Shown: in pieces, positions 46,228-56,779 of the stretch
Layout: the number at the start of each line of letters is the position of its first letter
Numbering within the stretch: the first letter of the stretch is position 1
DNA from: Diphasiastrum complanatum
Taxonomy: Eukaryota; Streptophyta; Lycopodiopsida; Lycopodiales; Lycopodiaceae
Length of the DNA: 64,000 bases
NCBI GenBank assembly: GCA_029204225.1
Contig: CM055113.1
Span: 17,751,746-17,815,745 of the forward strand
Direction: 5' to 3'
Notes under the pieces: model-generated
The model's input: only the letters and a program-made list of their open reading frames with translations
Databases searched by the model: none
What the model was told of the DNA's origin: nothing
Program-made: the position numbers and the translations under genes

Positions 46228-47158
46228 CTAATTTAATTCCCAAGTAGCTAAAGCCTTAATCTTTTTCATTTTGTTATTATTTAACATTGATTTCATAGAT
46301 TTAGAAGTCAAGATAGAGCCTAGTGAGTTTCCAATTTTAATCTCATCAGCCAAATGGTCTCCAACAACCAGTGTTGATCTGCATTGCAAACATAATGTTC
46401 ATGAAAATGTCAGAAGAAATTACGACACTCATAGTATTCACAACAATATATAATAAGCAAATCAATAGAAAGTTGAATTGAATGAATCAAAAAGTTCAAG
46501 CAATTTTCAGTACCAAATAAGCTATAACTTACTTGAATGCACAGATTTGTCTTTTTCTATGACCTCCTCTAGATGATAGATCACATATATCCTTGTTTAC
46601 CAGTCTTTTCTTCTTGTTGCTTCGGACCTTTCTGTTGAGCACATCCATATCTTTAACAAGAGACAAATATGAGATACACATGGATTGAAATGCAATTTTT
46701 ATCTCATCATTACTAGTTGTATAATGATGCAAAGAAGATTTCAACCTTTGGATCTCCTCCTTGAGCATCTCATTTTCATCCAAACAAGTTTTCATCTTTG
46801 TAGATTTTTCTTCGCATTCCTTTGATATTTTCCTTGATTCCTCTTCCAAATAATGTATTTTTTGCATTGAATGTGCATTCCCATAGAGCATCAAATTCTC
46901 ACAGTAACTCAAAAGGCCATTTTTACCATGACACATATAGACTATTAACTGACTCACCGAATGAAAATCTAGATGTTGCAATGAGCATGAATCAATAGGA
47001 TACAATGTTTCTGATGACCATAAATCTACATGCTTTAGCTTTTCCTCCCTGTATCGGACCATATCAGAAGTTGACAATTTGGGTTGCTTTGAATTTCTTG
47101 TCCTGAGCGGAGCATATATAGGTGACAGATCCACATGAAGATGATAAAGCTTTGTCAT
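46228..47158 (-). CDS. Gene R, unrecognised coiled-coil protein, two exons
   Basis: Exon 1 runs from ATG 47158 to 46533, 208 codons without a stop. It reads LYHLHVDLSPIYAPLRT, LKHVDLWSSETLYPID, then a clear coiled coil (KIHYLEEESRKISKECEEK ... ENEMLKEEIQRLKSSLHHY) and a basic end RSNKKKRLVNK. The donor GTAAGTT (46532 downward) and acceptor TGCAATGCAG (ending 46379) bound a 154-base intron. Exon 2 (46378-46228) continues in phase: STLVVGDHLADEIKIGNSLG ... KALATWELN, TAA/TAG region at 46228-46230. Total is about 258 codons. No family is recognised. The intact frame and proper splicing argue for a real or recently lost gene. Confidence 0.6.
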
Positions 47159-47902
47159 CAGTACAATAGTATAGTAACAAACAACACAATGACAATAACA
47201 AACCTAGAGATGGCACTAATGACTCTGTTGGAGATAGAAATGGCGCTAAACACTTGTTTTTTACCCTGGAGATAGAGATGGCGTAGGCTTTTTTCAGAAA
47301 TGTCACTCCTAATTCAAATTTTTTGGTGTTTCCAACTTATGGGAGGGAATATTTCAGCATTTTGAAAAATGATATTTTAACTATGGTTAAACACCAGTAG
47401 AGTTTGATGTGACTAAACCAAGGTGCATTCATTTACATGGAAAGTAGTGTGGGCACATGCGTAAAGAAGTTAAAAAATGATATTATAATTACTTTATAGT
47501 TTTTTTCTCTCTCCTACATGCCATTTCTTATAGGGCCCTCTTTGGGCCCATATTTTCTCTAATGTTCCTTGTATCACAGAGGGACCTCGAATAGAAGCTC
47601 TTTCTGAAATTTATCCAAATTTTAAGTCCTTTCTCAGTTTTTCCTTTTTCAGATCTCACAATAGAAAACATGATTCATTATCAAGACCTTGTTAATATGA
47701 ATAAAAATATATATAAACTAAGCTTCACAAAATATTCACCAAGATGCATGAGGATTTTAAATCTGTAGACACCTACCAGTTACACAATAAAAAATGCAGG
47801 TTTTTGGAGTTTTCATCTAGTTTTTGTTTTTTATCTATACTCCTTCCCCTTCACTTTTGAGACTGGTTCTTCTAGTGGTAGTAAATCTGATAGATTCAAC
47901 AT
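47159..47902. other. Stretch without a recognised gene
   Basis: Upstream flank of gene R (minus) and of gene Q copy 2 (plus), thus a possible two-way promoter region. AT-rich; no transposon motif seen. It could hold an upstream exon of R. Confidence 0.35.
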
Positions 47903-48379
47903 GTGGATACAGAGGCTTCATTTCATGATACAAGTGTCAATGATGACGATTGTACAAATTTTGATCATGTCCAAAATAGGGCTCTGTTTATAAGACCTCA
48001 GACTACAAACACTCTCTATCCTAATTATAAATCTTTAATCACTTTGCCTACTTACAATATTAATAATGACTCTTTTTTGACATTATCGGATATATCAGAT
48101 CTTTATGATTTTATAGAGGCTGAGGCTCTTTGCATTTTAAGCACGGATCTTCATGAGTTTTGTGATTGATTAATTATGACAATGATGACCTTTTTCCTGA
48201 TGTGGATGATTTAGACAAGAATCAATTTCTTTCGGGTAATGATTGCTTGAGAATGGTTGTTGAGCAGATGCGTGATAAGGAAAGTGATCTTCCAATTGAC
48301 GAGGTTTTTCTTAGATTCCAAAATCAATTTGGTTTTCCAAAAACCAACGTCTTTTCATCGACCTCATTGTCATCAAGAG
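47903..48379 (+). pseudogene. Gene Q copy 2, truncated
   Basis: Frame 47903-48169 reads EASFHDTSVNDDDCTNFDHV ... SLITLPTYNINNDSFLTLSD, ISDLYDFIEAEALCILS. After a shift at about 48165 it continues as DYDNDDLFPDVDDL, DCLRMVVEQMRDKESDLP, QFGFPKTNVFSS. It matches gene Q copy 1 residue by residue (SLITLPTYNI, ISDLFDF-EAE, DCLKMVVEEMR, QLGFPQPTVYS) and extends further upstream. It is cut at 48380 by an LTR start, before the intron position of copy 1. The two copies break frame at different places, so they decayed independently. Confidence 0.72.
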
Positions 48380-49366
48380 TGTGAAATTACTATACTTTTG
48401 GACCATAAATGGATCTTAAAAAAATCCACAAGAGTGATTGGATGCTTTTTTAACAATCCATCAAAAAACTAGAGACAAAAAAATTGATCTAGATTGGCAT
48501 TTTGACAAACAAGAAGCAAGAACAATAAAAAACATTGATCATTGATGAAATTCGAGTCCACACGTGTGAACCGCATCCTGATGTATGGCCTATAGATAGA
48601 GAATGAAAACTTAATAACTTTGGTTGCATTTGGATCACAAAATCACATTACAATAGTGGAGTAGCTCGAGATTGCCATTGAGCTCCAAAAATAATATATC
48701 TTCTCACTGTGGGAGAGTGGAATATGTAGTGAAAGTCACTTCCTTTGTAAAGTTAGGCGAATTATCAACATGTAATAAGGAAGTTAACTTGGCTTTTTTT
48801 TTCCTAATTTGCAACCCTATCCTCTTTCCTAGAGTGATGCCAAGTAGGTGGGTAGTTGGTCAAAATCTCATCGTAAACTTAGGTGTAGGTCCTATAATGT
48901 AGAAATCACTACCAAATAGACATGGCCAACTATTTAGACTCAATCTAGCCTACACTAGAATAGGTTTCCCACATGGCATCTTTGTTGGAACTAAGCTTCA
49001 CTCCAACTCACCCGAATTTGAGTCCTGAGTACCAGTATACTATGTACATATAAACTCTCTCTCTCTCTCTACAATGACATTGCAACTTTACTCTATGAAG
49101 TCGAACGTCTGTACAATCAATCAACTGAAGCAAAAGCAGGAGCAACATCAAAGTCTTCGAGTTCAAGGTCTTCAAGTTCGAGGTCCATATCTTCTTTGAC
49201 CTTCTTCGATTTTGAGGTCCATGTCATCCACACTACCTTGTCCGACGTAGACCACATTATAGTTCACTTCAATACTTTTTGGTAACTGCATTGTTTCACG
49301 CTTGTTTCCCACAAAGTCATTGTAACTATTTCATGTGTATATACATAAAGGCAGTGAAATTTCACA
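48380..49366. repeat. Solo-LTR-like segment
   Basis: 987 bp from TGTGAAATTA to GAAATTTCACA, inverted ends. It holds TCCACACGTGTGAA at 48557-48570 and TATA-like ACATATAAAC near 49046. 48835-48985 is homologous (inverted) to 26345-26495. The bases outside (AAGAG left, CATGC right) do not repeat, so a clean solo LTR is not proven. Confidence 0.55.
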
Positions 49367-50386
49367 CATGCAAGGCTCAACTCCTTTCTCATATCACTCG
49401 GATTTTATCTTAGTGAATATGACCCTTCATTTTTACATTAAGTTTGTAAATAACTTTGTAGTTATTCTTCTCATCTATGTAGATGATATGCACTTGGTAG
49501 TGAGTTCAAAATGCAAGATTTAGGAGTTCTTCACTACATTTTAGGCCTTGAAATTGACTTGGAAAGATCATGCTTTCATAAGTCAAAGAAGATATGCACT
49601 TTTCATGCTTAAAAAATGGAAAACAATAAAGGCATAGATACACCAATGGAGCACTTTGTAGAAGTTCCTATAAAAGATGATGAAAGATCCTTCCAAGAAT
49701 CACTCTTTATAGGAGTCTTATTGGCTCACTTATATGGTTAACTCTGACAAGGCCTGATCTAAGCTTTAGTGTGCATAAACTAAGCTAACACATGCAGGAT
49801 CCAAAGATATATCATTGGAAGTTGGCTAAACGAATCTTGAGATATGTATCTTCTACCTTAGAAGATCTAACTTTGGTTGCTTTTTCAGATTCAAGTTTTG
49901 CAGGAGACAAGTTGGATAGAAAATCCACAAGTGCTTACCCAATTTTTCTTGGAGGGAATCTAGTTTCTTGGCTATCAAAGAAACAAGCAACTATATCCTT
50001 ATCATCCTGTGAAGCTGAGTACAAATATCTTACAACCAAACAAAGGAGGTTTTATGGATCAAAAGGCTACTCTTGGAGCTAAAGTGTTATGGAGATGAAG
50101 ACCTTCCAATTATCAAGAATGATAACATCTCGGCGCAGGCTCTTGCAAACAATCCTGTGTTCCATGCAAGGAGCAAACACATCGAGGTAGCTCATCATTT
50201 TGTAAGAGAAAAAGTTATTGGGAGAGAGATCTTATTGGAGCATGTTGGATCTTCAAATTGTGTTGTAGATCTTCTCACCAAGCCATTGTTCAAGAATGTT
50301 TTTATCAAGATGAGGTCTAACCTTGGCCGAATTTCAAAGTCTATGTTGGATAGGAGCATATATTTTAAGGAGGAGTGTGAAGATTA
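49367..50386 (+). pseudogene. Copia-4b RT end and RNase H
   Basis: RT from VVILLIYVDDMHLV (catalytic YVDD) on, then GLEIDLERSC-like text, LSQHMQDPKIYHWKLAKRIL, then RNase H: FSDSSFAGDKLDRKSTSAYP, SWLSKKQATISLSSCEAEYK. After a shift come NDNISAQALANNPVFHARSK, VREKVIGREILLEHVGSSNC and SIYFKEECED. At least four shifts. RT before YVDD is missing at the left junction (about 49370). It is the partner of the minus-strand fragment at 16084-16778. Confidence 0.9.
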
Positions 50387-50892
50387 GTTAAATTATATCT
50401 TCCTATCTCGAGTTTTGGGGCCATGCCTATCTTATTTCCATTGTATATTTTACTGTACATAAAGGTATATGAATTGAGCACATAACCTTCTGGAATAGGT
50501 CGAGTTTGATGTCATGCAAAAGTTTAGATTACATGCAAAGTCATTCAGAGTGCATGCAAGCAACATGCAATCAGTGCATGCAACATGCAAAGTAGTTTTC
50601 ATGATCTACACATGTCTAGGCAATTTTGAGAGTTGACATGCAGTACATGCAATATCCATGCATGCATTTTTACATGTGGATTTTTAGTAGTTGAGTTAAC
50701 TAAGTAAAGTGGACTTTCCATGCAACTCCACTATAGGAATTCGAGCCTCTTTGATGTAGAGAAACTTTGGCATGTTTTGCTATATTGTGAATATTGAGAT
50801 TTTGGTGTTTTGGGGTCATTCTCTCACTACCCGAGTTTTATGACTTGATTTTCTCTCTCTACCTGAGAGCAAGCTATTTTTCCCATAGTGAC
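50376..50892 (+). repeat. 3' LTR of Copia-4b, first part
   Basis: Starts TGTGAAGATTAG after AAGGAGGAG. It is interrupted at 50892 by Copia-8 and resumes at 54854-55039, ending CTTCACA. The joined length is about 700 bp. The order of blocks is confirmed by the inverted copy at 15504-16083, which is not interrupted. Confidence 0.9.
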
Positions 50893-51546
50893 TGTGAAAA
50901 AAGTGGATCTTGAATGGATCCAAACTCCCAAAATACTTGGCTAAGATCTCTGCACAACAAGCTACAAAAGCTAGAAATGGCAAAGCATCCTAATGCTACC
51001 TTTGATACACATGAACTTGACAAAGCATTCAAGAGACAAAAGAAACTAGTAAAAGATATTGATGGCAGCCAAAAACAATAGAATACTAGCCCTACAACAT
51101 CAGCCTACCACTTTTGGAAACCTCTTAAGATCATATACAAAAGCTTGAAGACAATACACAAAGCAATGCTCTCAATGGAGGAAGAAACTGTGACAATAAT
51201 CTATTGATCCCTCTCAACAATACAATAAGTTTCTCAAACTTATTCTCTACAGATTTCAGCCTAATATAGGTGAAAGAGATGACTCTCTCTCTCTCTCTAG
51301 AACTTAGGACCCAATTTTAGGGCACCAGTAGCCTAAAATAGCCAATTTTGGCCTATATGTCCAAATAACATGATTTTGGTGTCATTTCGAAGGTCCTGAA
51401 GTTTGAGACTTCTTCAATATGAAATATATACTAGAATAAAAGTATCAAGACCTCTTTCACACTTGTGAAAGGTTAGATCCAAAACTATGTACAGAAATTG
51501 CCAATTTAGGCCTCAAACTAGCTAGGAAATGTTGACAATTTTCACA
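50893..51546 (-). repeat. 3' LTR of Copia-8
   Basis: 654 bp, TGTGAAAAAA ... AATTTTCACA, next to the polypurine tract (minus GTTGAAGAGGGAG). Its last 270 bases match 54579-54848 with few differences. Confidence 0.9.
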
Positions 51547-51802
51547 CTCCCTCTTCAACTTAACTTGTTAGTTTTACAACACTACTTTGCTCCAACTTAA
51601 GAATTATCTCCATCATGATAATAGATCACTTCTCAAGTGTTCTAATATGTACAATATGAAGTACAACATAATTGATATAGATAATAGTGTCCATATAGGA
51701 TGCTTCACTATTTCTTACATCAATTTTACATAGAATGGTGAACAAGATACATGTAAAAGAACATAGATTCATAATGAAAGGATTCCTCCATGTATCCACC
51801 TT

Positions 51803-52621
51803 TTAATTCTCTGTAAAACAGCAGCAAACAAGTTTTAAGTGAAAGTAACCAACAAGTGTTTGCATGCCTCCTCCATATTCCACTATGCCCATAGTGAATG
51901 CACCATGTATCTCCATGAATGAACCTCCATCACCACCTTGCCTTTGTAGATCTCCAATCCATGAAAGCCCTTGAGTGAATGAATGCCAAAATGATGTGTT
52001 CTCTGCTCCATTTGAATGATTAGAACCTGAACTTGAAATACTTGAAGTATCTCCCCAAGATTTGCATACAACCCTTGATCCTACATTGTCAACAATTTGC
52101 CAATTTGCCAACACTAGGATGCTAGATCTTGAACTTTGCTCAAAAGTAAACATATTGACCACTTCAATATCTTTCAAAATTTGAATGAATGCATGTACTT
52201 GATCATAAAAACCAGCAATGATAACTATTCCATCTCCAAGATCCAAAGGATGCAAAATTATGGAACTAGTTTCATTGAATTTTGACAATTCCAACACATT
52301 GACATGACAATGTTCATACATGAGATTAAACAAGTAAGGTAGAGTAGAAGGAAACTTCCTTGCTACTCCAAGAACCTTACTTGAACCTTCAAGAACCTGT
52401 AAAAATAGATCTAAAATGCTTTTCCCATGTGGCTCCCCTGTGATGCTTTTGACTAGCTTCCAATTGCTACTTGCCTCTTGGTGTTGATGAAGCAATTCAA
52501 GATCAACATCTTGATCTTCCAACAAAACATCAAGGACTTTGCATTTATACATCTTCAGATCTGAACCTCTGAAAATACTCCCTCTCAAACACATGATTAA
52601 CATCCTACAAGATCTCATCAT
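51803..52621 (-). CDS. Copia-8 second ORF, unknown module
   Basis: 272 open codons on the minus strand, overlapping the end of the first ORF by 17 bases in another frame. Blocks are EDQDVDLELLHQHQ, NWKLVKSITGEPHGKSILD, LFLQVLEGSSKVLGVARK, LMYEHCHVNVLELSKFNETS, HPLDLGDGIVIIAG, GAENTSFWHSFTQGLSWIGD and SFMEIHGAFTMG. Most recur in the module of Copia-7 at 42601-43665. No signal peptide or clear membrane segment is seen. The unusual length without a stop, in a window where almost every element gene is broken, suggests it was kept until recently. The start shown is the first ATG and is uncertain. Confidence 0.7.
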   Translation of the reverse strand: MMRSCRMLIMCLRGSIFRGSDLKMYKCKVLDVLLEDQDVDLELLHQHQEASSNWKLVKSITGEPHGKSILDLFLQVLEGSSKVLGVARKFPSTLPYLFNLMYEHCHVNVLELSKFNETSSIILHPLDLGDGIVIIAGFYDQVHAFIQILKDIEVVNMFTFEQSSRSSILVLANWQIVDNVGSRVVCKSWGDTSSISSSGSNHSNGAENTSFWHSFTQGLSWIGDLQRQGGDGGSFMEIHGAFTMGIVEYGGGMQTLVGYFHLKLVCCCFTEN

Positions 52622-54554
52622 TGCTTGATTTCAACCTTTCACTATAGTTAGTGAAAACAATGTCACCATCATAAACCAAAAGATAGATTTCTACAATTCT
52701 ATCCAACATGAAGTAGAGTAGATGAAATTGAGTATCAAACCTAATCAAACCAGCCCATTTGAGTTTTAACCAAACCTCAATGAGCTCACCAATGAGATCT
52801 TCCTTTCCTTGAAGAAATTGCCACTTGAGTTGCTCCATGTAGTCTTCTTCATCCAACCTTTTGCCATCTTGATCATGCATGAACACTCCACCACAATTAC
52901 AGCATCCTTTGAGTTGATGAAGAGATTTAAGATCCATGCCTTGGATCTTCTCAAGAGTCACTCTTCCTTTGCCCTTTCCTTCACAAGGCTCCCTCTTAAT
53001 GATCACACCACAAAAGTTAGCAATCTCCCTCTTGATAGTTGCATCATAAGAAATGGAAGAATCTCGAACATTAGAAGCCAACATAATAATGATTGAAGTA
53101 CTTTTTCCTGTCAAGCCTGGACTTCTAATCAGCGATATAGGTAATAATAATGAACCCTCACTATCCTTCACAAAAGCATCATTCAAGGTACATCCTACTT
53201 CGAACACTTCACATTCATCTCTCTCTTTTGACTTGAGATCTTCCTCACCAAGTCTCATGATAGAACCTTTTGATCTACTTTCTTTATGAATACTTGTGAC
53301 ACCACTTGTTGCACAAATGACTTTCTTGGACTCATCACATAAATATGCAAAAGAACCTTTTTCTTCAAACATGCTAAAAGCACCATCTTTTTCCAAATGA
53401 GTAAATAAATCATTAGCAACAACCATTTCCAAAGACAAGTTTTCATCACCTTTATTGATGAAGTTGGCTCTCTTCTTACCTTTTTCATTTTTGCACTTGC
53501 CATGTAGTTCCATTGAAGAGCCACCAAGACTTGAAAATCTATGAGTAGAAGAGTTCAAACATGATACTAATTTAGCACCACGTGACTCCATTTGACTAGT
53601 AGGTAGCACTAGTCCATCTTCAAGATCCAATGGATCCAAAACATTGATCATAGATTCACCAAATGTTGCCAAGTTAGCACAGCAATAACTATCTCCAAGA
53701 AGCTCATTAGATCTCAACCTAGATCTAGCATAAGGAAGCTCTTTAGACTTTGCATAAGATATACCAATCTTATTGATGCTAGGAATTGACTTTTGAAAGT
53801 TGAGAGAACCACCAACATCCATTTCATTCCTCTTGTTAGACATAACAAATGCATCAAGCTTGTAAAGTCTACCTTGTCTATTGCCCCTAGCAATCAAGAC
53901 ATCTCCCTTAGTAATGAAGCAAACATCCCCAACAAACTTTGTCTTGTACCCTTCCTTTAACATTTGACCAACAATTAGCAAATTCCTTGAAAGTGAAGGA
54001 ATGTAAAGAACATCGTCAGGCCTTTCATTCCTATTAGTGGAAAGACAAATAGGAATTGAGCCAATACCTTTGATCATACACTCACCACCATTTGGCATGT
54101 GAACCACTTTCTTGGTTCCAACATAAGAGATCAAAGAAGTAAAGAACTCCTTGTGACTAGTCATGTGTGAACTAGATCCACTATCTATCCACCATGAATC
54201 CTTGTCACTTCCACTTGACATTAGACTTGAAGAACACATCATGAGAGAATCACAAGAATCTAGATCCTCATTAGAAGTACAAAAGTTGTTTTGCCTGCTA
54301 CCTTCATTACTTTGTTTCTTATGACATTCATTTGCAAAATGACCTTTAATCCCACAATAAAAGCACTTGAACTTTGACTTATCTTTCTTCTTAAAAGAAG
54401 TAGAAGAGGAGGAGGAAGAGTGATCATCATGATCCGAGTTACCCCCTTTGGACCATTTTCCTTTGCCTTTACCTTTGCCTTTGACTTTGCCTTTTGGGAA
54501 GAAAGCCTCTTCACCTCCACCTTGTAAGGATGCACCATCAAGCTTTGATTGCAC
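52605..54554 (-). CDS. Copia-8 gag tail, protease and unknown module (649 codons)
   Basis: The longest open frame of the window. Residues 20-60 are Lys/Gly- then Ser-rich. The CCHC knuckle CFYCGIKGHFANEC is at 64-77 and the protease site WWIDSGSSSHMTS at 121-133, with Ser in place of the usual Ala. GAG-pre-integrase-like sequence (RNLLIVGQMLKEGYKTKF, RLYKLDAFVMSNKR, AKSKELPYARSR) runs to about 281. From there nothing resembles integrase: NLATFGESMINVLDPLDLED, STHRFSSLGGSSMELHGKC, LKGCCNCGGVFMHDQDG and WLKLKWAGLIRFDTQFHLL. The block DLEDGLV ... THRFSS ... SMELHG repeats motifs found again in ORF 2 and in Copia-7. Gag upstream of residue 1 has been deleted. Confidence 0.82.
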   Translation of the reverse strand: MQSKLDGASLQGGGEEAFFPKGKVKGKGKGKGKWSKGGNSDHDDHSSSSSSTSFKKKDKSKFKCFYCGIKGHFANECHKKQSNEGSRQNNFCTSNEDLDSCDSLMMCSSSLMSSGSDKDSWWIDSGSSSHMTSHKEFFTSLISYVGTKKVVHMPNGGECMIKGIGSIPICLSTNRNERPDDVLYIPSLSRNLLIVGQMLKEGYKTKFVGDVCFITKGDVLIARGNRQGRLYKLDAFVMSNKRNEMDVGGSLNFQKSIPSINKIGISYAKSKELPYARSRLRSNELLGDSYCCANLATFGESMINVLDPLDLEDGLVLPTSQMESRGAKLVSCLNSSTHRFSSLGGSSMELHGKCKNEKGKKRANFINKGDENLSLEMVVANDLFTHLEKDGAFSMFEEKGSFAYLCDESKKVICATSGVTSIHKESRSKGSIMRLGEEDLKSKERDECEVFEVGCTLNDAFVKDSEGSLLLPISLIRSPGLTGKSTSIIIMLASNVRDSSISYDATIKREIANFCGVIIKREPCEGKGKGRVTLEKIQGMDLKSLHQLKGCCNCGGVFMHDQDGKRLDEEDYMEQLKWQFLQGKEDLIGELIEVWLKLKWAGLIRFDTQFHLLYFMLDRIVEIYLLVYDGDIVFTNYSERLKSSNDEIL

Positions 54555-54578
54555 CTATGTTCTTCAACCAATAAGATT

Positions 54579-54848
54579 GATGACTCTCTCTCCTCTCTTT
54601 AGAACTTAGGACCCAATTTTAGGGCACCAGTAGCCTAAAATAGCCAATTTTGGCCTATATGTCCAAATAACATGATTTTGGTGTCATTTCGAAGGTCCTG
54701 AAGTTTGAGACTTCTTCAATATGAAATATATACTAGAATAAAAGTATCTAGGCCTCTTTCACATGCGTGAAAGGTTAGATCCAAAACTATGTACAAAAAT
54801 TGCCAATTTAGGCCTCAAACTAGCTAGGAAATGTTGACAATTTTCACA
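54579..54848 (-). repeat. 5' LTR of Copia-8, truncated
   Basis: Last 270 bases of the LTR, matching 51277-51546. Sequence before 54579 is gag-side DNA, so a deletion joins gag to mid-LTR. Confidence 0.88.
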
Positions 54849-54853
54849 GTGAG

Positions 54854-55039
54854 CACTTAGAATAATTTCTAATATCCATTTCTCATAGTAAGAAGTTGGT
54901 TTTTTTCAGTCTGATTATGCCATTGTGCTCTTCCCTTAGATTTTTCAATCTTTTCATTGATCAACCTTGTGCAATCACAACACCTCATTAAGATCTTGTA
55001 AGGTGTGTGATGAAGTTCACACGTGCTAAAAACTTCACA
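54854..55039 (+). repeat. 3' LTR of Copia-4b, second part
   Basis: Continues the LTR interrupted at 50892, starting CACTTAGAATAATTTC and ending AACTTCACA. It matches the inverted copy at about 15504-15640. GTTCACACGTGC lies at 55015-55026. Confidence 0.88.
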
Positions 55040-55961
55040 AGGGCTGAATCCGGTCGCTAAATGTTTTGCACTATTGTATGCAAATTTCACTAGTGGACAG
55101 TAATTTTCCCAATGGCCCACATATGCTCACAACATATCCTCCACTGTCTGATTGGTCCTTTTTGTTTGACCGTCTGATTTTGGATTATCTGTAGAACTCA
55201 TACTTAAAGTCGTTTCCAACTTTTCAAATACTGCTTGCCAAAAATTCCCAGTGAATTTTGGGTCACGGTCACTAACAATATCGCAAGACAGTCCATACAG
55301 TCAAAAAAGTTTCTCAACAAACATTGAGCTAGTTCTAAAGCTTTAATAGTTGAGCAAACTTCGTAAGTCTGTCAACAATGACTCAACCCGAATCGTGGCC
55401 CTTCCCTATATGTGGAAGCCTGACCACAAAATCCATACATATACTTTCCCACTTTCCGGTAGGAATATCTAAAGGATGTAACAGACCACTAGCTTTTAGC
55501 CTCTCTGCTTTATTAAGCTGGCACTTAGCACATTTAAGTATGTAGGCATCTACTTGACTTTTCATCTTAGGCCACCAAAATTGTCGTCGAACTAAGTCAA
55601 GTGTTCTTTGTATACCCGGATGTCCTGCTGCAGATGGACTATCATGACACTCATGCAAGATTTGGACCCTTACTGTGTCATTCTTTGGTACACACACCTT
55701 GCCTTTACGAAACAAAATCATGTTTTGAATAGCAAAATCCATTTCAGTCTTTCCTTGATTCGAGGAATCTTGCATACTTGAATCGACCCCAATAAGCACT
55801 TGTTGCACATACTTTCCAAAAAAAAGATTGGACTCATATAGTTCTTAGAGAGACTGAAACAACCCCGATTCTATAACAGTAAAGCATAACTAATTAATAA
55901 CCGATAAATGACTCAAAGCATCCGCTAGAGTATTTTGACTTCCTTTACAATAACATATAGA
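55040..55961 (-). pseudogene. Gypsy-3b integrase fragment
   Basis: Same family as Gypsy-3a. It corresponds to 30795-31720: AYNSAKHLATGFSP, then the zinc part HECHDSPSAAGHPGIQ, RRQFWWPKMKSQVDAY, LKCAKCQLNKAERLKAS and DIPTGKWESICMDFVVRLP (first catalytic Asp region, intact here but broken in Gypsy-3a). Frames shift near 55100 and 55380. The left edge follows the Copia-4b LTR directly and the right edge is at 55961 against Copia-1c. Confidence 0.9.
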
Positions 55962-56768
55962 TGAACATATTTCTTTGTGCTGTAAGGCGTATAGGATTGG
56001 AAAATCTCACGATGATTGGTCATATATTAAGTAGCTTCAGAATCCAAAAACCATGAATCATCTGAATTCGTGTATTTGTCTTTGACCATAAAAGCACCTT
56101 CGTCCATTTCGACTTTAGGAGATGCTATAATTGTATTTGCTTGTCGATTAGGTTGTTTGGCTGCATTCTTCGTCTGGTTGCTTGTTGATCAGGTTGCTTG
56201 GCTACATCTCATGGTTATTACGTTTGCAATACCTACAAAACTTCTTCTTCTTCGACGAATGTGGATTTGATGATTGTTCTTGACTTTGAGTTTGTTTTTT
56301 ATTTGACATAGACTGCTTCAAGCTTTTCTGCTTATGTTGTTTTGAGCCCTTGTTGACATATAGAGCATGAGACGAAGAGGTATCTTCTTGAAGCAACATA
56401 GTGATAACTCTGGTAAGAGTTAGATCTAAGTGTGTCATGATGATCATCACCCAGTTTTCATATGTAGAGGACAGGCTTGAAAGCAATGTCATAATTGTAG
56501 CTTGATTGTCTACGACTGATCTGACAGCGGCCATCTGTTGCAAGAGATTCTTAAATTGGTTAATATGATTCTGAAGAGAATCATTATTCGACATCTTGAG
56601 TGTGAAGAATTTTTTTCGAAGATATAACTTATTAGTTACGTCTCTCACATCATATAGTGAGCTCAGGATGTCCCAAACTTCTTTCAAAGTCTTACCTTCA
56701 ACTATGTGGCCAATTTGAGTATTTAATATATTGAGGATAATAAGTGCAAAAGCTTTACCATCCTTCAA
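55962..56768 (-). pseudogene. Copia-1c gag and protease start
   Basis: Open frame 56768-56202: KAFALIILNILNTQIGHIVE, KEVWDILSSLYDVRD and MSNNDSLQNHINQFKNLL (copia gag), ending in a CCHC knuckle start CRYCKRNNHEM, where a stop interrupts it. Further left, DDSWFLDSEAT and MTNHREIFQSYTPY is the protease region with DSE for DSG. The gag start and primer site are missing: a deletion joins gag to the LTR at about 56780. It is cut at 55962. Confidence 0.87.
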
Positions 56769-56779
56769 TTTTCTTTGAG

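Larger units (their letters stand above)
50893..54848 (-). mobile_element. Copia-8, non-autonomous copia element with unknown coding module
   Basis: Inserted in the Copia-4b LTR. The flanks are GTGAC (50888-50892) and GTGAG (54849-54853), a 5-base duplication with one difference. The left LTR is complete (654 bp); the right LTR keeps only its last 270 bases because a deletion took the rest with the primer site and the gag start. The internal region codes gag knuckle, protease and pre-integrase, then unknown protein sequence up to the polypurine tract. Integrase, RT and RNase H are absent altogether. Confidence 0.9.

Noticed and set aside
49020..49090. Repeated CT tracts as a possible CRISPR or satellite array
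   Set aside because: Simple microsatellite in an LTR; no spaced repeats of CRISPR type occur anywhere in the window.
48380..49366. Clean solo LTR with target duplication
   Set aside because: Inverted ends are present but the outside bases AAGAG and CATGC do not repeat, so it is listed only as solo-LTR-like.
52809..53289. Plus-strand frames opposite the Copia-8 ORF
   Set aside because: Shadows of the 649-codon minus-strand frame; no motifs of their own.
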